NCBI GenBank assembly: GCA_900073065.1
Contig: FJOG01000026.1
Coordinates: forward strand, 594,939 to 658,938
From: Phialocephala subalpina
Taxonomy: Eukaryota > Ascomycota > Leotiomycetes > Helotiales > Mollisiaceae
Direction: 5' to 3'
Length of the DNA stretch: 64,000 bases
The stretch's first letter is position 1; every line of letters begins with the position of its first letter. The notes under the pieces were generated by a model. That model did not search any database and was not told the DNA's origin. It worked only from the letters and a program-made list of their open reading frames with translations. Shown in pieces: positions 1 to 11,278 of the stretch. The position numbers and the translations under genes were made by a program.

Positions 1-462
1 ACAGGACGCATCAGCGTCGCTCACCTCATCGCTCGTTCTAGAGGATATTCAGATTTCGCTGGATATACACCCGAGCAAAAGAAACTGACAGAAGATCATG
101 ATGCTCCAATCACGAAATTGGCAGGGCCGATGGTAGTTGGTATCATCGTCCTTCTCGTACTCATCTGGTCCTTCTTTGAATTCAAGAAAGGATTTCCGAA
201 GATTCTGACGCAGGACGAAGAAGAAGTCAATGAAGAGGGGACTGCACTGCATGTTGTTGAGGAACAGAAGAAGGATGGGGAGGTATCTGCAGAGCCGAGT
301 AGTGCCTCTTCGAGTCTTAAAACGGCGAAAACCGCGACTTCTGCTTGTCGAACTGGGAAAACTTACTTGAAATGCTCTTGCACTACCACTCCTGCATTGA
401 AGGAAGATGTAATGAAGAAGTACCCATGGGCCCATATCAGGTATATCCTAACAGGTAGATAA
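1..462 (+). CDS. C-terminal part of an unrecognised single-pass membrane protein (partial)
   Basis: An open frame enters from the left edge and stops at 460-462, leaving about 153 codons. It contains a hydrophobic stretch around GIIVLLVLIW preceded by a charged segment, so a single membrane-spanning helix is likely. After it comes an acidic, Ser/Ala/Lys-rich tail with three cysteines close together (KCSCTTT plus one upstream). I do not recognise the family. The frame has no ATG before the membrane segment inside the window, so the true start lies upstream. No intron is needed to read it, although the last codons lie next to a GTATAT...AACAG stretch that is far too short to be an intron. The call rests only on the open frame, the hydrophobic segment and plausible composition. 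Confidence 0.4.
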   Translation, partial: TGRISVAHLIARSRGYSDFAGYTPEQKKLTEDHDAPITKLAGPMVVGIIVLLVLIWSFFEFKKGFPKILTQDEEEVNEEGTALHVVEEQKKDGEVSAEPSSASSSLKTAKTATSACRTGKTYLKCSCTTTPALKEDVMKKYPWAHIRYILTGR

Positions 463-1349
463 ATATAATACTGTCACTGCGCGGAGTTGGCTGAAGAGCA
501 AAGTATGGTCAAAGTGAAAAAGACTTCATCCTATATCTGCTTTAAGTCATTTAAGAAAGCCAGGATGCTCTCAGACAATATCTCATCCTTTGGAGTACCA
601 CAATGGCTTCAAGAAGTTGAAGTGTCCGCGATACAGCAGCGGCGCCATTCCCCAAAAACCTCGATGACATTATGAAATTTTCATGACGTCCTACCACATC
701 CTCTCTCCAGCCAAAGGGGCTTGGTGCTCACAATAAATGAAATCATCGGTTCCCAGCAACACTCGGGCCCTAAACAGGGCATTACTTCATGGGAAATCGA
801 CGATGTCCGGGCACCTATTTAAGCGAGCGACGTGGGGCAACGACCTCCAGACCAGCTTGTGGTCCGGTGAACTTTAGAGCCCCTTAAGCAAGTGCTAAGC
901 TCCAAGTTTCCTCCTCGATCACGGCTCCAGTGTAGTGCATCCATTAATATCTTTCCTTGAGACCTAGCTCCTTTCTTGGCATGCAACAAATTCTCAAGTT
1001 CTCCAATCAAAGAGGCGACTAGAACTTTCGCAATCGGGAAACTGCATGGCACGCTTGCAGAAATGCAACAAAAAGATGCGAAATACGCTATTGGAAGACG
1101 GCGTCAAGTAGTTGAGTTACACAAACGCTATCGATGTGCAACAAAGACACCATTTGGCACAGCTTTGGTCTGGGGATTTGACCAATAATGTAAAGGAGGA
1201 AGCAAACTCTGACTCCGCATGACGACCTCTTTGCTTTTGTAGACGTGCAACAAAAGAGTCACCTCTTGGGAATGCGAGAAAAGTACCATGACCCTGCTTA
1301 TTCCTTCCTCTTCTCGCCGAATACCATCTGCCGAGAGCACGTCCGCAAC
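463..1349. other. intergenic stretch, no gene supported
   Basis: Only short overlapping frames are present, none with a domain or a clean splice structure. Positions 982-1254 contain four copies of a short TGCAACAAA motif that recurs, mostly inverted, near 3.1-3.3 kb (see findings). Confidence 0.4.
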
Positions 1350-2508
1350 TTAACAGTTGGAGGGGAAGGCACCAAAACACCAGTTCCAATCCCCTTCAAA
1401 CGTAGTTCCAAAAGCCTGCAAACACACATCGTCAGCTCTCTTCTTCGTCATACACCAACAAAACACAGCAGTAAAAAAGAAAGGCACATACCGAAGTCTC
1501 CCCCTTAATAATAAACTGCCCATTATACCCCTTCCCCGTCCCCTTATCATGAATGAACGTCATAAAACTATGCCCAATCCAATTACTCACAAACGCAAAA
1601 TTCATAAATATCTGAAACGGACTCCATCCATTAATCTCAGTCGTACCATCGAGCCAAGACATCACGTCTCCCCATGCAGCAACAGGATCGCTGTTAGATT
1701 GGATCTTGAGGCCGCCGGTGCCGATGTAATTATACCCGATGATGCCAGAACGTCTGTCTTTGCTTTGAGGCAGGTCAAGAGCAGCTGCTGTGGTGGAGTT
1801 CAGAGGTATGATGTGGGTTAGGTAGAGCTTGGTGCCGTCGGTGGCAGCGAACATGGGGAGGGTTTCGGGGGCGTCTCTGTCTGTGATACCGGCTGTGGTT
1901 GAGCTGATGGGGTGATGCATGATGAATGTCAGTGGTAAGGAGCCGTTGTAGAATATGTTGTATTCATCTGCATCTCGTTTTTGACGACGAGCAGGCAGAG
2001 GGGCGTTGTTGAGCTTGACGTTGCTGATTGGAATGTGTCCCGGGATACGAGACAGAAAGTCGTCTGTTTGTGCTGTAAATGTAGCTGCATCGATCGATCG
2101 ACGAAAGCGATTGGGACCATTGACTCCTCCCCACCAAGTGGCTTGTTCCCAGTACAGCTTCACCACGCATCAGTTCAAACTTGAGACAAACAGGACCAGA
2201 ACGGAAGAGAAGCTAGAACATACAACAGAAAGAGCCATAGCGATGGCCGTAGTGACGACTGCGTGATGACATTCATCTTGGTTCACCACGCCCCCTTGTG
2301 AGTTCTTGCACAGAGCAGTGATTTGCCATATCTGGTTTGGACCTTGAGAATAGGCGATTTGGGAATTCGCACGATCATACGCTCGGGCGCAGTATAATTG
2401 TCCTTGCAGTGGGAGAGAAAAACCGGTCCAGGTGGGGATGAATGCATGGACTTGAGGGAGAGGAGATGTCGCGACGAGGAAAGCGAGGGTGAGGGAGAGG
2501 GGATACAT
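1350..2508 (-). CDS. secreted protein of unknown family, three exons
   Basis: Exons 2508-2224, 2157-1492 and 1415-1350 join in frame to 338 codons. Intron 1 (2158-2223) starts GTATGT, and intron 2 (1416-1491) starts GTATGT and ends TTTGCAG; both are phase 0. I chose the ATG at 2508 because MYPLSLTLAFLVATSP gives a clean signal peptide of about 22 residues; an in-frame ATG lies 15 codons upstream. The mature part has scattered cysteines, several N-glycosylation sequons (for example NGS and NST) and a basic ARRQKR site about 130-140 residues in that could be cut by a Kex2-type protease. The end is rich in aromatics (GDWNWCFGAFPSNC). I do not recognise a domain. It is probably an extracellular or wall-associated protein; function unknown. 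Confidence 0.65.
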
Positions 2509-2559
2509 GATGCTGATGATATTAGAATCTGGTGGAGGTGAAGAAACAGCCATTGACGC

Positions 2560-3691
2560 ATGCTGGAGGGGTTTAAGAGTCGATGGCTGAGAGCTGTGTC
2601 ACTGGACACCGTTGGTGATGAGGTAGGACTTAACGTCGTCAGCTACACAATGTCCAACGACGTGTAACACGATCTTGCAGATCTAGGTCATGTGGGAGAT
2701 TGGAAGATCGATATCTGATCTAGCAAACTTCTAGAAATGGGTGGCAACAGAGAACGAAAGGCACACAACACTAGGAGAGGGCAATCCAACCAGTTGTTCA
2801 ACTGCTTCAAGGCACGTACTGTAGCTCAAGTCGAGTTGTGACAGCGTCATGCCGGGAGGACGAAGAGCCGGTGAGCGTAAGGGGCTGGTAAAAGGGTGAG
2901 AAAACAACAAGGAACAGGGCTGATAGGACACCAGATCGCCTATCCCAGGTACAAGCTGTTGTGTTCTAGGCTGAGGGGCCGAAGAAATGAAGTGAACGTG
3001 AAACTGATCACCATATCCCTAGGTCGCTGGACACTTCTGCCTGCTTCAATGTTGTGAGTCGGTTGGGACATACAAGGATTTTGTTGCACCTCGCGGATGC
3101 GGCAGCGGGAGGACGACGGCGGGACCAACGAGACCGCCAGCGGACACTTCCGCCTACCTCAATGTCCCAAATTGAGTTGAGACATAGATGACTTGTTGCA
3201 CATCGCAGGGCCCTGCCGCCCTGATCGTCCCTCCTCCCTCCTCCCGCCCCCTCCTCCGCCTTCTAAAGCCCGCGATATGCTCCTGTGGTTCTGGCAGCCA
3301 TCCTGCCCTGCCACGTGCAACAAGACTTCAGAATGTACGTTCTGATCGCAGACGCATTGGCACTTGCCGATGTTGGACAACCGTGGGACATTCGAGATTC
3401 CATTTGTAGAACCTGGAAAAAAGCACCATTGCACGGACGTGGGGTGGGATTTCGCAACGTGCGATCCACGAATGGTTGGGAGTCTTGCTGATGCCTGGAT
3501 TCGGGTGAGGACCTGGAATATGGTACGGTACGAAATAGTCTCCAAAACGTTCAGGATGGCTGTCGCGAAGAGAAAATTGTCGTATGCTCATCAAGGCAAC
3601 ATGCCATGCATTGTACAATACAGTACATACCTCTCTTGTCATATTTATACAATTCTCCTCCAAGACTCCCTCCCAACATCTATAACATATC
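2560..3691. other. intergenic, with a diverged ~115-bp tandem duplication
   Basis: No gene is supported. A segment starting at 3025 (GCTGGACACTTCTGCC) is repeated in diverged form from 3140 (GCGGACACTTCCGCC). Both copies continue through TCAATGT and then the inverted TTGTTGCAC motif. The remaining short frames look like chance. Confidence 0.4.
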
Positions 3692-4993
3692 CTACAGATC
3701 ATCACTCTGGTAATCAATGTCGCCATTCCTCCCCCTCGTTCCCCGCGTGTGCTCCTGTCCATCAGCCGCCATACCAAGCATCCTCTTTGCTTTCTTCTGC
3801 TCCGCCGCTCTCTTCCTGTCTTCTTCTGTAACAGGATTTCCGAGATTCTTGGGCGGGAGCCAGGTAACTTTTCCTGTTTCTGCGGCTTCGAGACGTTTCT
3901 TCTGGCCCGATTCGCCGGCACGGCTGAGGACTCCGGCTATTACTTGGATGCAGCGCAAACTATGAGAACAATGTTAGTTCGAAATGATTCGCAGCGGGGA
4001 GGGCAAAGTGGGAGAAGAGGAGAGGAGGACGAACCTGTCATCGTTCGCAGGAATAGGATATGTAACCCAAGTAGGATCCGCATCCGTATCGACCACCCCA
4101 ATCGTCGGAATATTATTCAATCCACACTCATGCAAAAGAATATAGTTCTCCAACGGATTCAAACACACCACCAAATCCGGCTTCAACGCACTCCACTCCG
4201 CGATCTTCTCCTCATATCCCTCGACTTCCTTGTCATGCATATCCACTGCTTTGATGCCGCATTTCGCGAGAATCTGGTCGCCATTGGTGATTGAGCCTGG
4301 TATCCATTTTTCGAAGAGATGGCAGCCTTGTGCGAGTTCTGCGGCTTTCACGATGCAGGGTCCTTGGCCAGCTCGTGTGCCGACGAAGAGGATTAGACCG
4401 CCGTGGTAGGCTACGCCTTCGACGACTTTGGCTGCTCGTCGTAGATGCGCAGCTGTTGTTTCCAGTGATATGATATGTATACCTTGCCTTACGCCGAAAA
4501 TGTATCGCTGGTTCATGGGGTTCCAAAGACTGGTTGAATGTCCCAGATGGCTTTGACTCGCCATCAACAGCTCCAATGTCACATCTTCAGGTTTTGGCGG
4601 ATCGATGATGAGTTGGTGAGGCTGGTAGTATGGGTCGATTTCTGAACCTAGTTTATCTGTTGTGGCTTTGATTTGGTATCGTTTGTGAAATCTGCTTCTG
4701 ACTTCTCTTCTCGATAGACTTCTCTTAACTGGAGCAACGAATGTGCGTGTGGTGGGGAGTTGATTGAATTGAGCATCGATAGAGAGTGTCTCTTTGTTGT
4801 GATTCAGGATGGTATGTTCGAGGGCTGCGATTTCTTGAGGCGGGAGGGTGTCGGTGGTAAGGGTTCGGAGAAGGGATTTTTGGATTGGGCCGGCCAGCGC
4901 CTTTCGGCCTGGATGGAGTCAATTAGTATTGCAGATGTGAACGTTGAAGAACAGAGACGTACCATGCCGTATGGCTACATTTCTGAGGATCAT
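3692..4993 (-). CDS. MRP4: mitochondrial small-subunit ribosomal protein uS2 (MRP4-like)
   Basis: A uS2-family protein of the small subunit of the mitochondrial ribosome. Three exons, 4993-4963, 4908-4035 and 3959-3692, join to 390 codons, close to the yeast protein's length as I remember it. Intron 1 is GTACGT...CAG (4909-4962) and intron 2 (3960-4034) starts GTTCGT and ends CATAG. The N terminus (MILRNVAIRHGRKALAG) is basic and acid-free, as expected of a mitochondrial presequence. The uS2 core shows the WNP-(x)-YIFGVRQGIHII start, the VGTRAGQG loop, the WIPGSITN segment, and the C-terminal PDLVVCLNP and GVVDTDADPTWVTYPIPAND signatures. The lysine-rich C-terminal extension after the core is typical of fungal mitochondrial forms. 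The window shows no linked partner genes. Confidence 0.93.
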
Positions 4994-5418
4994 TGTTGGT
5001 TGGGGAGCTGTGTTGTCTGATCTCAATTGGAACTTTCTTTGCATCAATATCGATATCACGCTAGTCGAGATGCACTAGCCAGTCCCTTTTGGGTTAGCTC
5101 CAAATCTCACCTCACCTCTTCCTCGAAGCTGTCAAAAACTGCCATCACTCCAATCCATTGGAAGTCCTTGTAAAGCTAAGTGATTCACGAACATAGTAGA
5201 ATCTGCCAGTGCAGAGACTCTGCTCAAATTCACATCCAGGGCAGGGCTTTAAATCACTCATATCGCACAATTGCATCCCACCAGCACTCCATTTTGTTTG
5301 ATCGCGAGCGTCTGAAGATATGTGCAAGTACGAAGTCTGGCGTGTTGAAAGCCTGGACGCTTGTCGCCGTCCGCCATTATGTCATGAATGGTTAGAACTG
5401 TCTTGCCAGTTTTGCAAG
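4994..5418. other. upstream region of the uS2 gene, no gene seen
   Basis: About 425 bp separate the uS2 start codon from the first decayed CxxC gene copy. Short frames on both strands have no supporting features. Confidence 0.35.
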
Positions 5419-6014
5419 ATGGCACAGGCGAAAGAAGATAGCAACGAAGAAGGCGCTCCATGGTGTGAAGACTCGGTGGAAATACCTAAGAATTAGCAAA
5501 CTTCAAAAAAAGAAGCACATTGTGCAATTTGTCGTCGTGATGATGAGGCCGAGAAGAGGCGTGATGAAGCGTTACGACAGGCGTCAGTGGAATTCGATCG
5601 CGTGGCCGAGGAAGCAAAGAATAGATGGGAGACAGATGCGAAAGGGGTTGCGTTTAATGCACGTTGAGCAATGATTTCCACAACTTCATTTTTAAATTCT
5701 AATTCATATTCTGCTGCAGTACAAGAACGAAGTCGACATGCACCGGAGGCTCACAAGGTGGCAATTGAAATGGTGAAGCAAAGTTATGAAGCGGAGGTGA
5801 ATGAGCCTCTCATCTTGTACAACGTGGTAAAACGCAGCGCCAAATGTTTGCCGGTCTCGGTCTATTGCTGACGAGAAAAAGGCATACAGAGAGGTTCCCT
5901 AAGCCGAGAAGATCCGTAATGCGGCTACCAAGCACGTAGGGCCGAACGTCGCCGGGCTAGAAAGGCCAAAAGGGACGTTCAACATGGGGCTCAACAGGAT
6001 GCGATGCGGCAGTG
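5419..6014 (+). pseudogene. decayed tandem gene family, copy 1 (CxxC protein)
   Basis: A possible start ATG lies at 5419 (MAQAKEDSNEEG...). The coding signal runs through a C-A-I-C motif at 5521-5532, an EKRRDEALRQASVEFDRV segment and DAKG at about 5637-5648. It then crosses a 57-nt intron (about 5663-5719, ending CTGCAG) into YKNEV. Copies at 6.8-7.1 and 7.5-7.9 kb align along this path. Damage: an in-frame TAG before the CxxC where copy 3 reads leucine, a frame change a few codons after YKNEV, and another frame change before a basic Arg/Lys/Ala-rich tail that ends at the TGA at 6012-6014. The family is not one I recognise. The charged, Glu/Ala-rich pattern suggests a helical protein with a small metal-binding CxxC. 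Confidence 0.55.
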
Positions 6015-6099
6015 ATCGCTTCGAGAGTCCGATACATATATACCTCAGAAGAAAAATCGGATCAGGTTGGGCGATGGATGCACAAATTTCCTGCCGCAC

Positions 6100-6715
6100 G
6101 ACTTGTCAGTTCAGCTCTCCTCTGTTTCAAAGTTTCCAGACAGAGAAGAAAGAGAAAGGAGAGTACGACTTTCTTTCCAAGCTTGGGCACGAAACTTCAA
6201 GTGAAAAGATGGGCTACGACAATTGTGGCTCAGGAGACGTGGATGGTGGGGAATGAGCTGGACATGCTGGCAGCAAGTGATTCCGCACCGAAGGAAATCC
6301 TATCAGCGCTTTCAATGACCCAAGACTTTCAAAACCTGCCAACTTTCATTCGCAAAGAATGCCATTACAGAAGACGGATTTTTCTACCCCTGGGCAAACA
6401 CCACTCCCGGCCAGCCAGAAATCCCACCGCCATTTCTAGCAGCGCTTACCTGAAATCATATCTTGGGCTCTTAACTCTAACACAGTAGTATCATCACTTC
6501 GCATTCAAGCCTCCCACAACCTCAATGGCCCGAGACGCCATTTACATCTAACACCCAAAACATGTGCGAATACTGGATAACAATTCATCACAACCCCAAC
6601 ACCTGCCTCCTCTAACTCTCTCCCACCTCCTATAAACACCATCGATGGCGCCCACGCACCTACACCCTGTGCAAGTAAGCCCTGTCCACATCCCCAAGCC
6701 AACCCGATGAATTTT
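6100..6715. other. possible degenerate coding fragments between family copies
   Basis: One plus-strand frame near 6310-6450 reads smoothly (AKNAITEDGFFYPWANTTPG) to a stop, and a minus-strand frame at 6505-6702 is Gly/Val-rich. Neither has a start, splice pattern or recognisable domain, so I do not call a gene. Confidence 0.2.
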
Positions 6716-6825
6716 CATAGTATTAGGAGTCTAGACCTATCAATGAGCGCCGTCCCCAGCGGCCTCGGAAGGAGAAGGAAGGACAGTCGAAAAGTTTGGA
6801 GGGTTGTAGGGTTTGTACGAGGAAT

Positions 6826-7060
6826 TAAGCAGCGGAGAAGAGGAGGGAGGAGGTTATGAGGGAGGCGGGGCTGAGATTTGAGCGAACGGTAGATAGAGGA
6901 GAGGATCAGGATGCGAAAGGACTTAAGTATGAAGATGAAGTGAGCGCCACGAGAGAGCTTCGTGATCAGGCAGTGCGAAAAGCCAAGGAAGAGTAGGAGG
7001 AGGTTGTGAATGAACCTCTTGTTTTGGAACAATTGGTAAAACCTCCAATTCTCTTGTAAA
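6826..7060 (+). pseudogene. decayed tandem gene family, copy 2
   Basis: Frame 1 from about 6826 reads KQRRRGRREEVMREAGLRFE, then DAKGLKYEDEV, LRDQAVRKAKEE, a TAG at 6994-6996, then EVVNEPLVLEQLVKPP. It aligns with copy 1 over the EALRQASVEFDRV and DAKG segments and with copy 3 over YKFEV...RDRAIQSAKE...LIVEHLVRPP. The intron found between DAKG and YK in copies 1 and 3 is absent here: DAKG runs directly into L-K-Y-E. The N-terminal CxxC region is not visible. The internal stop and missing 5' part make it a pseudogene. Confidence 0.5.
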
Positions 7061-7520
7061 AGCTGGTGATACTAACTCATGAATAGCAATGGTAGATTGG
7101 GAATGGGTGAGGTAAGGTGAGGTAAGGTAAGGGGATGGGCTGGGTTGCAGGTAGCAAGTGCAGCAAGACAGACATTATTTGCCGTCTTTAAACGCCACTG
7201 AAAATGCAATTTATCGTACAAGAAATCGACGATGCCACGAATGAATTAAAAACCGTTACCTTTCCCAAGGCTCCGACCACGTGCCAGCTACGATCACGCT
7301 GTGCATCTCACCAGCATAATAAGGCTGGCGCTTAATTGAAACCAACACCCTCACTTCCAACAAAACATTTCCACATCGTACCCCAGTAGTAGCGATATCT
7401 ATATTGAGTGTTGTCAATATGTGTATACGCTTCGGACAGACTAAGATCTTCGGCACACGACCTGAATGCAGAGCTCAAAGTCATACGTGGCTCGTCGTCA
7501 CATACAAAATATGTACAAAA
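7060..7520. other. spacer between family copies, no gene seen
   Basis: Contains a short GGTGAGGTAAGGTGAGGTAA-type simple repeat near 7108-7135. No coding region is supported on either strand. Confidence 0.35.
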
Positions 7521-7529
7521 GCGCAGGCG

Positions 7530-7925
7530 AACGGCGACGGGGAAACACCATGCCAGGATGCGAAGAAAAATCTCACAAGCAAGAGATGGGTTTCTGATGC
7601 CGACTGTAGAGTTTGTGCAAGAAATGATTCCGCCCGGGAGGAGTATCAAGAAGTTTTGCGAGGAGCAGGGCGGCTTTTGAGCATGCTGTTGTTGGAGCGA
7701 GGAAGAATTCGGAGCTTGATGCGAAGGGTGCTGGATTGAGTGTAAGTTAGGAGGAGACATTATTTTGGGTACCAAACCAAATGTTGACCAATTTGCAGTA
7801 CAAGTTTGAAGTGAAAGATGCAACAACTGTCCGTGATCGGGCGATTCAATCAGCCAAGGAGGTGTGCGAAGCAAAGGTGGAAGAACAGCTCATAGTCGAA
7901 CACTTAGTACGACCCCCAACTCCAT
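7530..7925 (+). pseudogene. decayed tandem gene family, copy 3
   Basis: This is the best-preserved copy. One frame gives a CQDAKKNLTSKRW stretch and a C-R-V-C motif followed by a REEYQEVLRGAG helix. A one-base frame change then leads into AAFEHAVVGARKNSELDAKG. A 57-nt intron (7742-7798, GTAAGT...TTTGCAG) follows, and then YKFEVKDATTVRDRAIQSAKE...LIVEHLVRPPTP. The intron length and position match copy 1. No good ATG precedes the conserved region, so both the start and the frame are broken. Function unknown. Confidence 0.55.
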
Positions 7926-8139
7926 GGACTTTGCCAAGACTGATAATAAAAAGGTTTATAATTCATATTAGGTATAGGGGATCACAGCACAGATGAAGAG
8001 GTGGCGGTGTGGAATGAATCTCATTAATGCATCTTCCTCGCCATGATGCTCGCATCATGGGTATACAGACAGAGATATACTATACACAGAAAATCAACGC
8101 TGAATGCAATCTACCAGTATCTCTCATCTACCAATCCCA

Positions 8140-10260
8140 TTAACGGCTCGTCGCCCTAGTCAACACAAACACACCAACGATAACAACCGCCAAAGTGACG
8201 ATCGCTCCAGGTAATAATGCTTCATTTGGAACACCAGCAATGACTTGCTCCTGCTGCATTTGCTGAGGCGCACCTTTTCTTCTTCGAACTGGCAAATCCT
8301 CCTCGCTCTCCTCTTCGTCTGAAACTGGTTTTCGACGTTCACGGATGGTGGATGGTGGTGGTGTTGGCTGTTGGGCAGGGATGAGGGGGTGAGGGTCGAG
8401 AGTGGCGCTGATAGGTGGTTTCTCGGGGTCATGGACAAACAGGTCGACTTTGTCACGACGACCTTGTCGAGCGATGACAATTGCTTCTAATAGGTCGTGA
8501 TCGGTGGTGAGTGAGACGGTGTCTCCGTCATCGTCCAGGTAACTGAGAGCGAATCCAGATGCACCAAGCTTGCCATCCTCGAAGGTTGCTACACCCCCAA
8601 CAGCATCGACCTCAGCTCCAAGTTTGGCAATAACAGAGGCAATTAACTCAGTCATGCCATGAGCTCCAACAACTTGCAAGCGGTGGACGCGACCACTCGG
8701 AGCCTTGAACTTGAATGGGAATGGAATCTCCTCAGGGGGTGTGGCAGGTGCCTCATTGACGATCGAGTGAGAAGGCGACTCGGGGGCACCGGTGTGTGAT
8801 GCAGAGTCGCCTGGAGCAACACTGTCGAATTGAGTGTGTTGTCGAGACAGGTCAGGCGACATCAATGATCGAGCACCAGCGGTGTGGTGGTGGCTTCCCT
8901 CGCCAGAGACCATTGACTCAGTCTCATTCTCCAGAGACATCCAGAATTTATTCCACGCTGGCCCTTCACTGTCACCAGTTGACATTGTGTTGATTTGCTC
9001 CAACGTAGCATAGGTAAGCTTGAGGACGTCCACCATTCCGACGATTTCACCTCCCTCGTTCATGACGGGGAGGTTCAGGTAGTGGCCATCTTTTATCAAT
9101 CAGTAAACGCCTGCAGTTACAAAAGAAGACCACTTACCGTGCATTTTCCTCAGAGCAGCTTGAATGCTCATATCCATAGGCGCGAAATCAGGATGTGGGG
9201 TCATGACACGAACGACACTGCAGTTTGCAGGGTCCAACCCTGGAGCGATGACACGCAGAACAACATCTTTGCTGGTGAAGATACCAGTGATGGAACCCTG
9301 ATCTTGCACAAGAACAGCTGTCGTATGATTCTCCTTCATTAATGCTGCGGCCTCCTTAACCGATGTTCGTACTGAAACGGTGGTAGGGGGTCTCCCGTCG
9401 AGAACCGACTCCAAAGTGGGACCAGACATTTTCGAACGCAGAGCCTCCACATATTGGATGATTTGCTGAGGTTGACTTGAGCCAAGCTCCGATTGAACAC
9501 CTTCCAACGCGTCGTAAAGCTTTCTCGAAGAGCTGTATGCCCTCTCCAACTTTTCCATAGCATCGTAGAAACATTTCGTGATATCGAGAATACCGGATAT
9601 GTCTTGGTTCTCGTCCATTACTGGTAGATGGCGGAAGCCCTTCTGAACCATAAGGTTCAATGCATCAGTAGCATTGGTGTCTGTTCGTGCGCAAAGGGGA
9701 TTCTTGGTCATGATCTCTGCAATTGTAACATTGCTAGCTTTCACACCAGCACCCACAACTCTGAATGCCAAATCCTTCGCCGTGAATATGCCCGCAATCC
9801 TATCATCGTCGTCCGTTACTAGAACGCAGTCTTCCCTCTTTGCTGCCATCAGCTGGGCAGCCTCGGCGACGGTGGTATTCGGCTTGATCTGGAGGGCTTG
9901 ACTGGGACGGAGGGCGAGGACACTTCCCGGAGGAGCTTTTCGAGTCTGGCGTGCACGACTTGTTGTGTGCTTCTTCTTGCTGAGGTCGGTCTCGATTTTC
10001 CGTCGGATGGCCTGAGACATTCGGTCAGTTTTTCCTGCAGCTGCAAGAGGGACACATCTCCCGCATACCTCATCTCTGTTCGACTGTCGTTGTCTGCTCG
10101 CACTCATGGTGGATCCGCCGGCATCACTGATGGTTGTGTGTGAATCGAAGCCCGAAGCTGGTCGAGGGATGTTTGATGCCGGGCTATTGTTGAAAGCTGG
10201 GATGGTTCTTTGGTTCTGACCACGATTGGGCGTACCTCTCATGGTACCGCTGGAAGCCAT
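8140..10260 (-). CDS. CBS-domain/PB1 tail-anchored membrane protein (Mug70-type)
   Basis: Exons 10260-10069, 10011-9138 and 9089-8140 give 671 codons. Intron 1 (10012-10068, GTATGC...CTGAC...CTCAG) is 57 nt, in frame and stop-free. It is recognised because the joined product runs NRDE-AIRRK and the intron carries all splice signals. Intron 2 (9090-9137) ends AAAAG and restores MHDGHYLNLPV. After a low-complexity N terminus come four CBS motifs in two pairs (about residues 90-220 and 255-400), which in this family bind adenine nucleotides. A PB1 domain follows (about 477-580, with an acidic SYLDDDGDTVSL loop). A C-terminal hydrophobic helix (AIVTLAVVIVGVFVL) with a short basic tail predicts a tail anchor. 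S. pombe Mug70 has the same CBS-PB1 order; the role in filamentous fungi is unknown to me. Confidence 0.88.
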
Positions 10261-11278
10261 ATGGTTTGCAGCTTATGCAAGCTCTTAATGGCTCTGACGT
10301 TGTCGTAAGCGCTGATTGCTTGGGAGAGGGTTGCGAATTGGCAGAGGAACGGTGTTTCGATATCGAAATCGAAAGTTATTACTCGCGCAAGCTAGCGTGT
10401 GTTGATAGGGAAACCAGGCCCGGTCAAGTGAGCCAGCCGACCGGGTTGGGACGCATGCGAGCACGGACCAATGGATCATGTGATGGGTATTGCTTTTGCT
10501 TTTGCTTTTCTCCAAATGTCCCTTCTTGCGACGCACATTTCCAGATCATCAAGAACATCTCCTCGCCTCGAATATTTGGCCGTGCATATCTGTATCATCC
10601 AGTCTTTTCTGACTCCAGTTTCAATCGTTCCAAATGAATCCACAAGGCCGTGGAAAATGGCCTTCACATGTTCGTGCATTCAGGCGGCTGCACGTCGAAA
10701 CGGTTGTGCTGGCAACCGGGTGTAGCCCGTGCCATTTGTTTTCTTACACCACATCATCCAGGCTTTCGATATCAGAACATCTACCCTGATCTCAAAAACC
10801 ACAAGCCTGAAAAAGAATCACCTTTTCCTCCGAAGAACCAAAACTCTCTTCTGATCGCAGACACAAAACCTATCTAAACACTTCTCTCCCAACTCAATCG
10901 GCCTATTGAGAGGCCAAACCATATCAACAAAGACTCCTGCGAGTCCACATCTGCTGAGTGGTCCTACGAATTCAATCTGCCCGGCCTAACGGCTTGCGCT
11001 GCGTGAGGTAAGAACGATTGGTGGCACTTGTTTCTTTTGCAGAATCTCGAGCAGGATTGGGAAATTTTGCGTCGATGGTTTCCTGGCAGATTGTTGATTC
11101 TACGCTGGAAGAATAGCGTGCCATCATCCCTTTCCTCCGAAGTTTCCGTCCATATATATCATTGCTAAGAATCCAACAATGAATACAAAACTAACACAAA
11201 TCAGTCTCGGAACCTACAGGTGTGCTTAATTGCATTACTTTCAAACGACAACTTTTCCGAACTCTTCTAGCATTCATA
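10261..11278. promoter_or_regulatory. shared upstream region between divergent CBS-PB1 and Ace2/Swi5 genes
   Basis: About 1 kb separates the two divergent start codons. It has pyrimidine-rich stretches and an AT-rich run before the Ace2/Swi5 start (11150-11220), but no gene. Sequence alone does not show which elements serve which gene. Confidence 0.35.
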
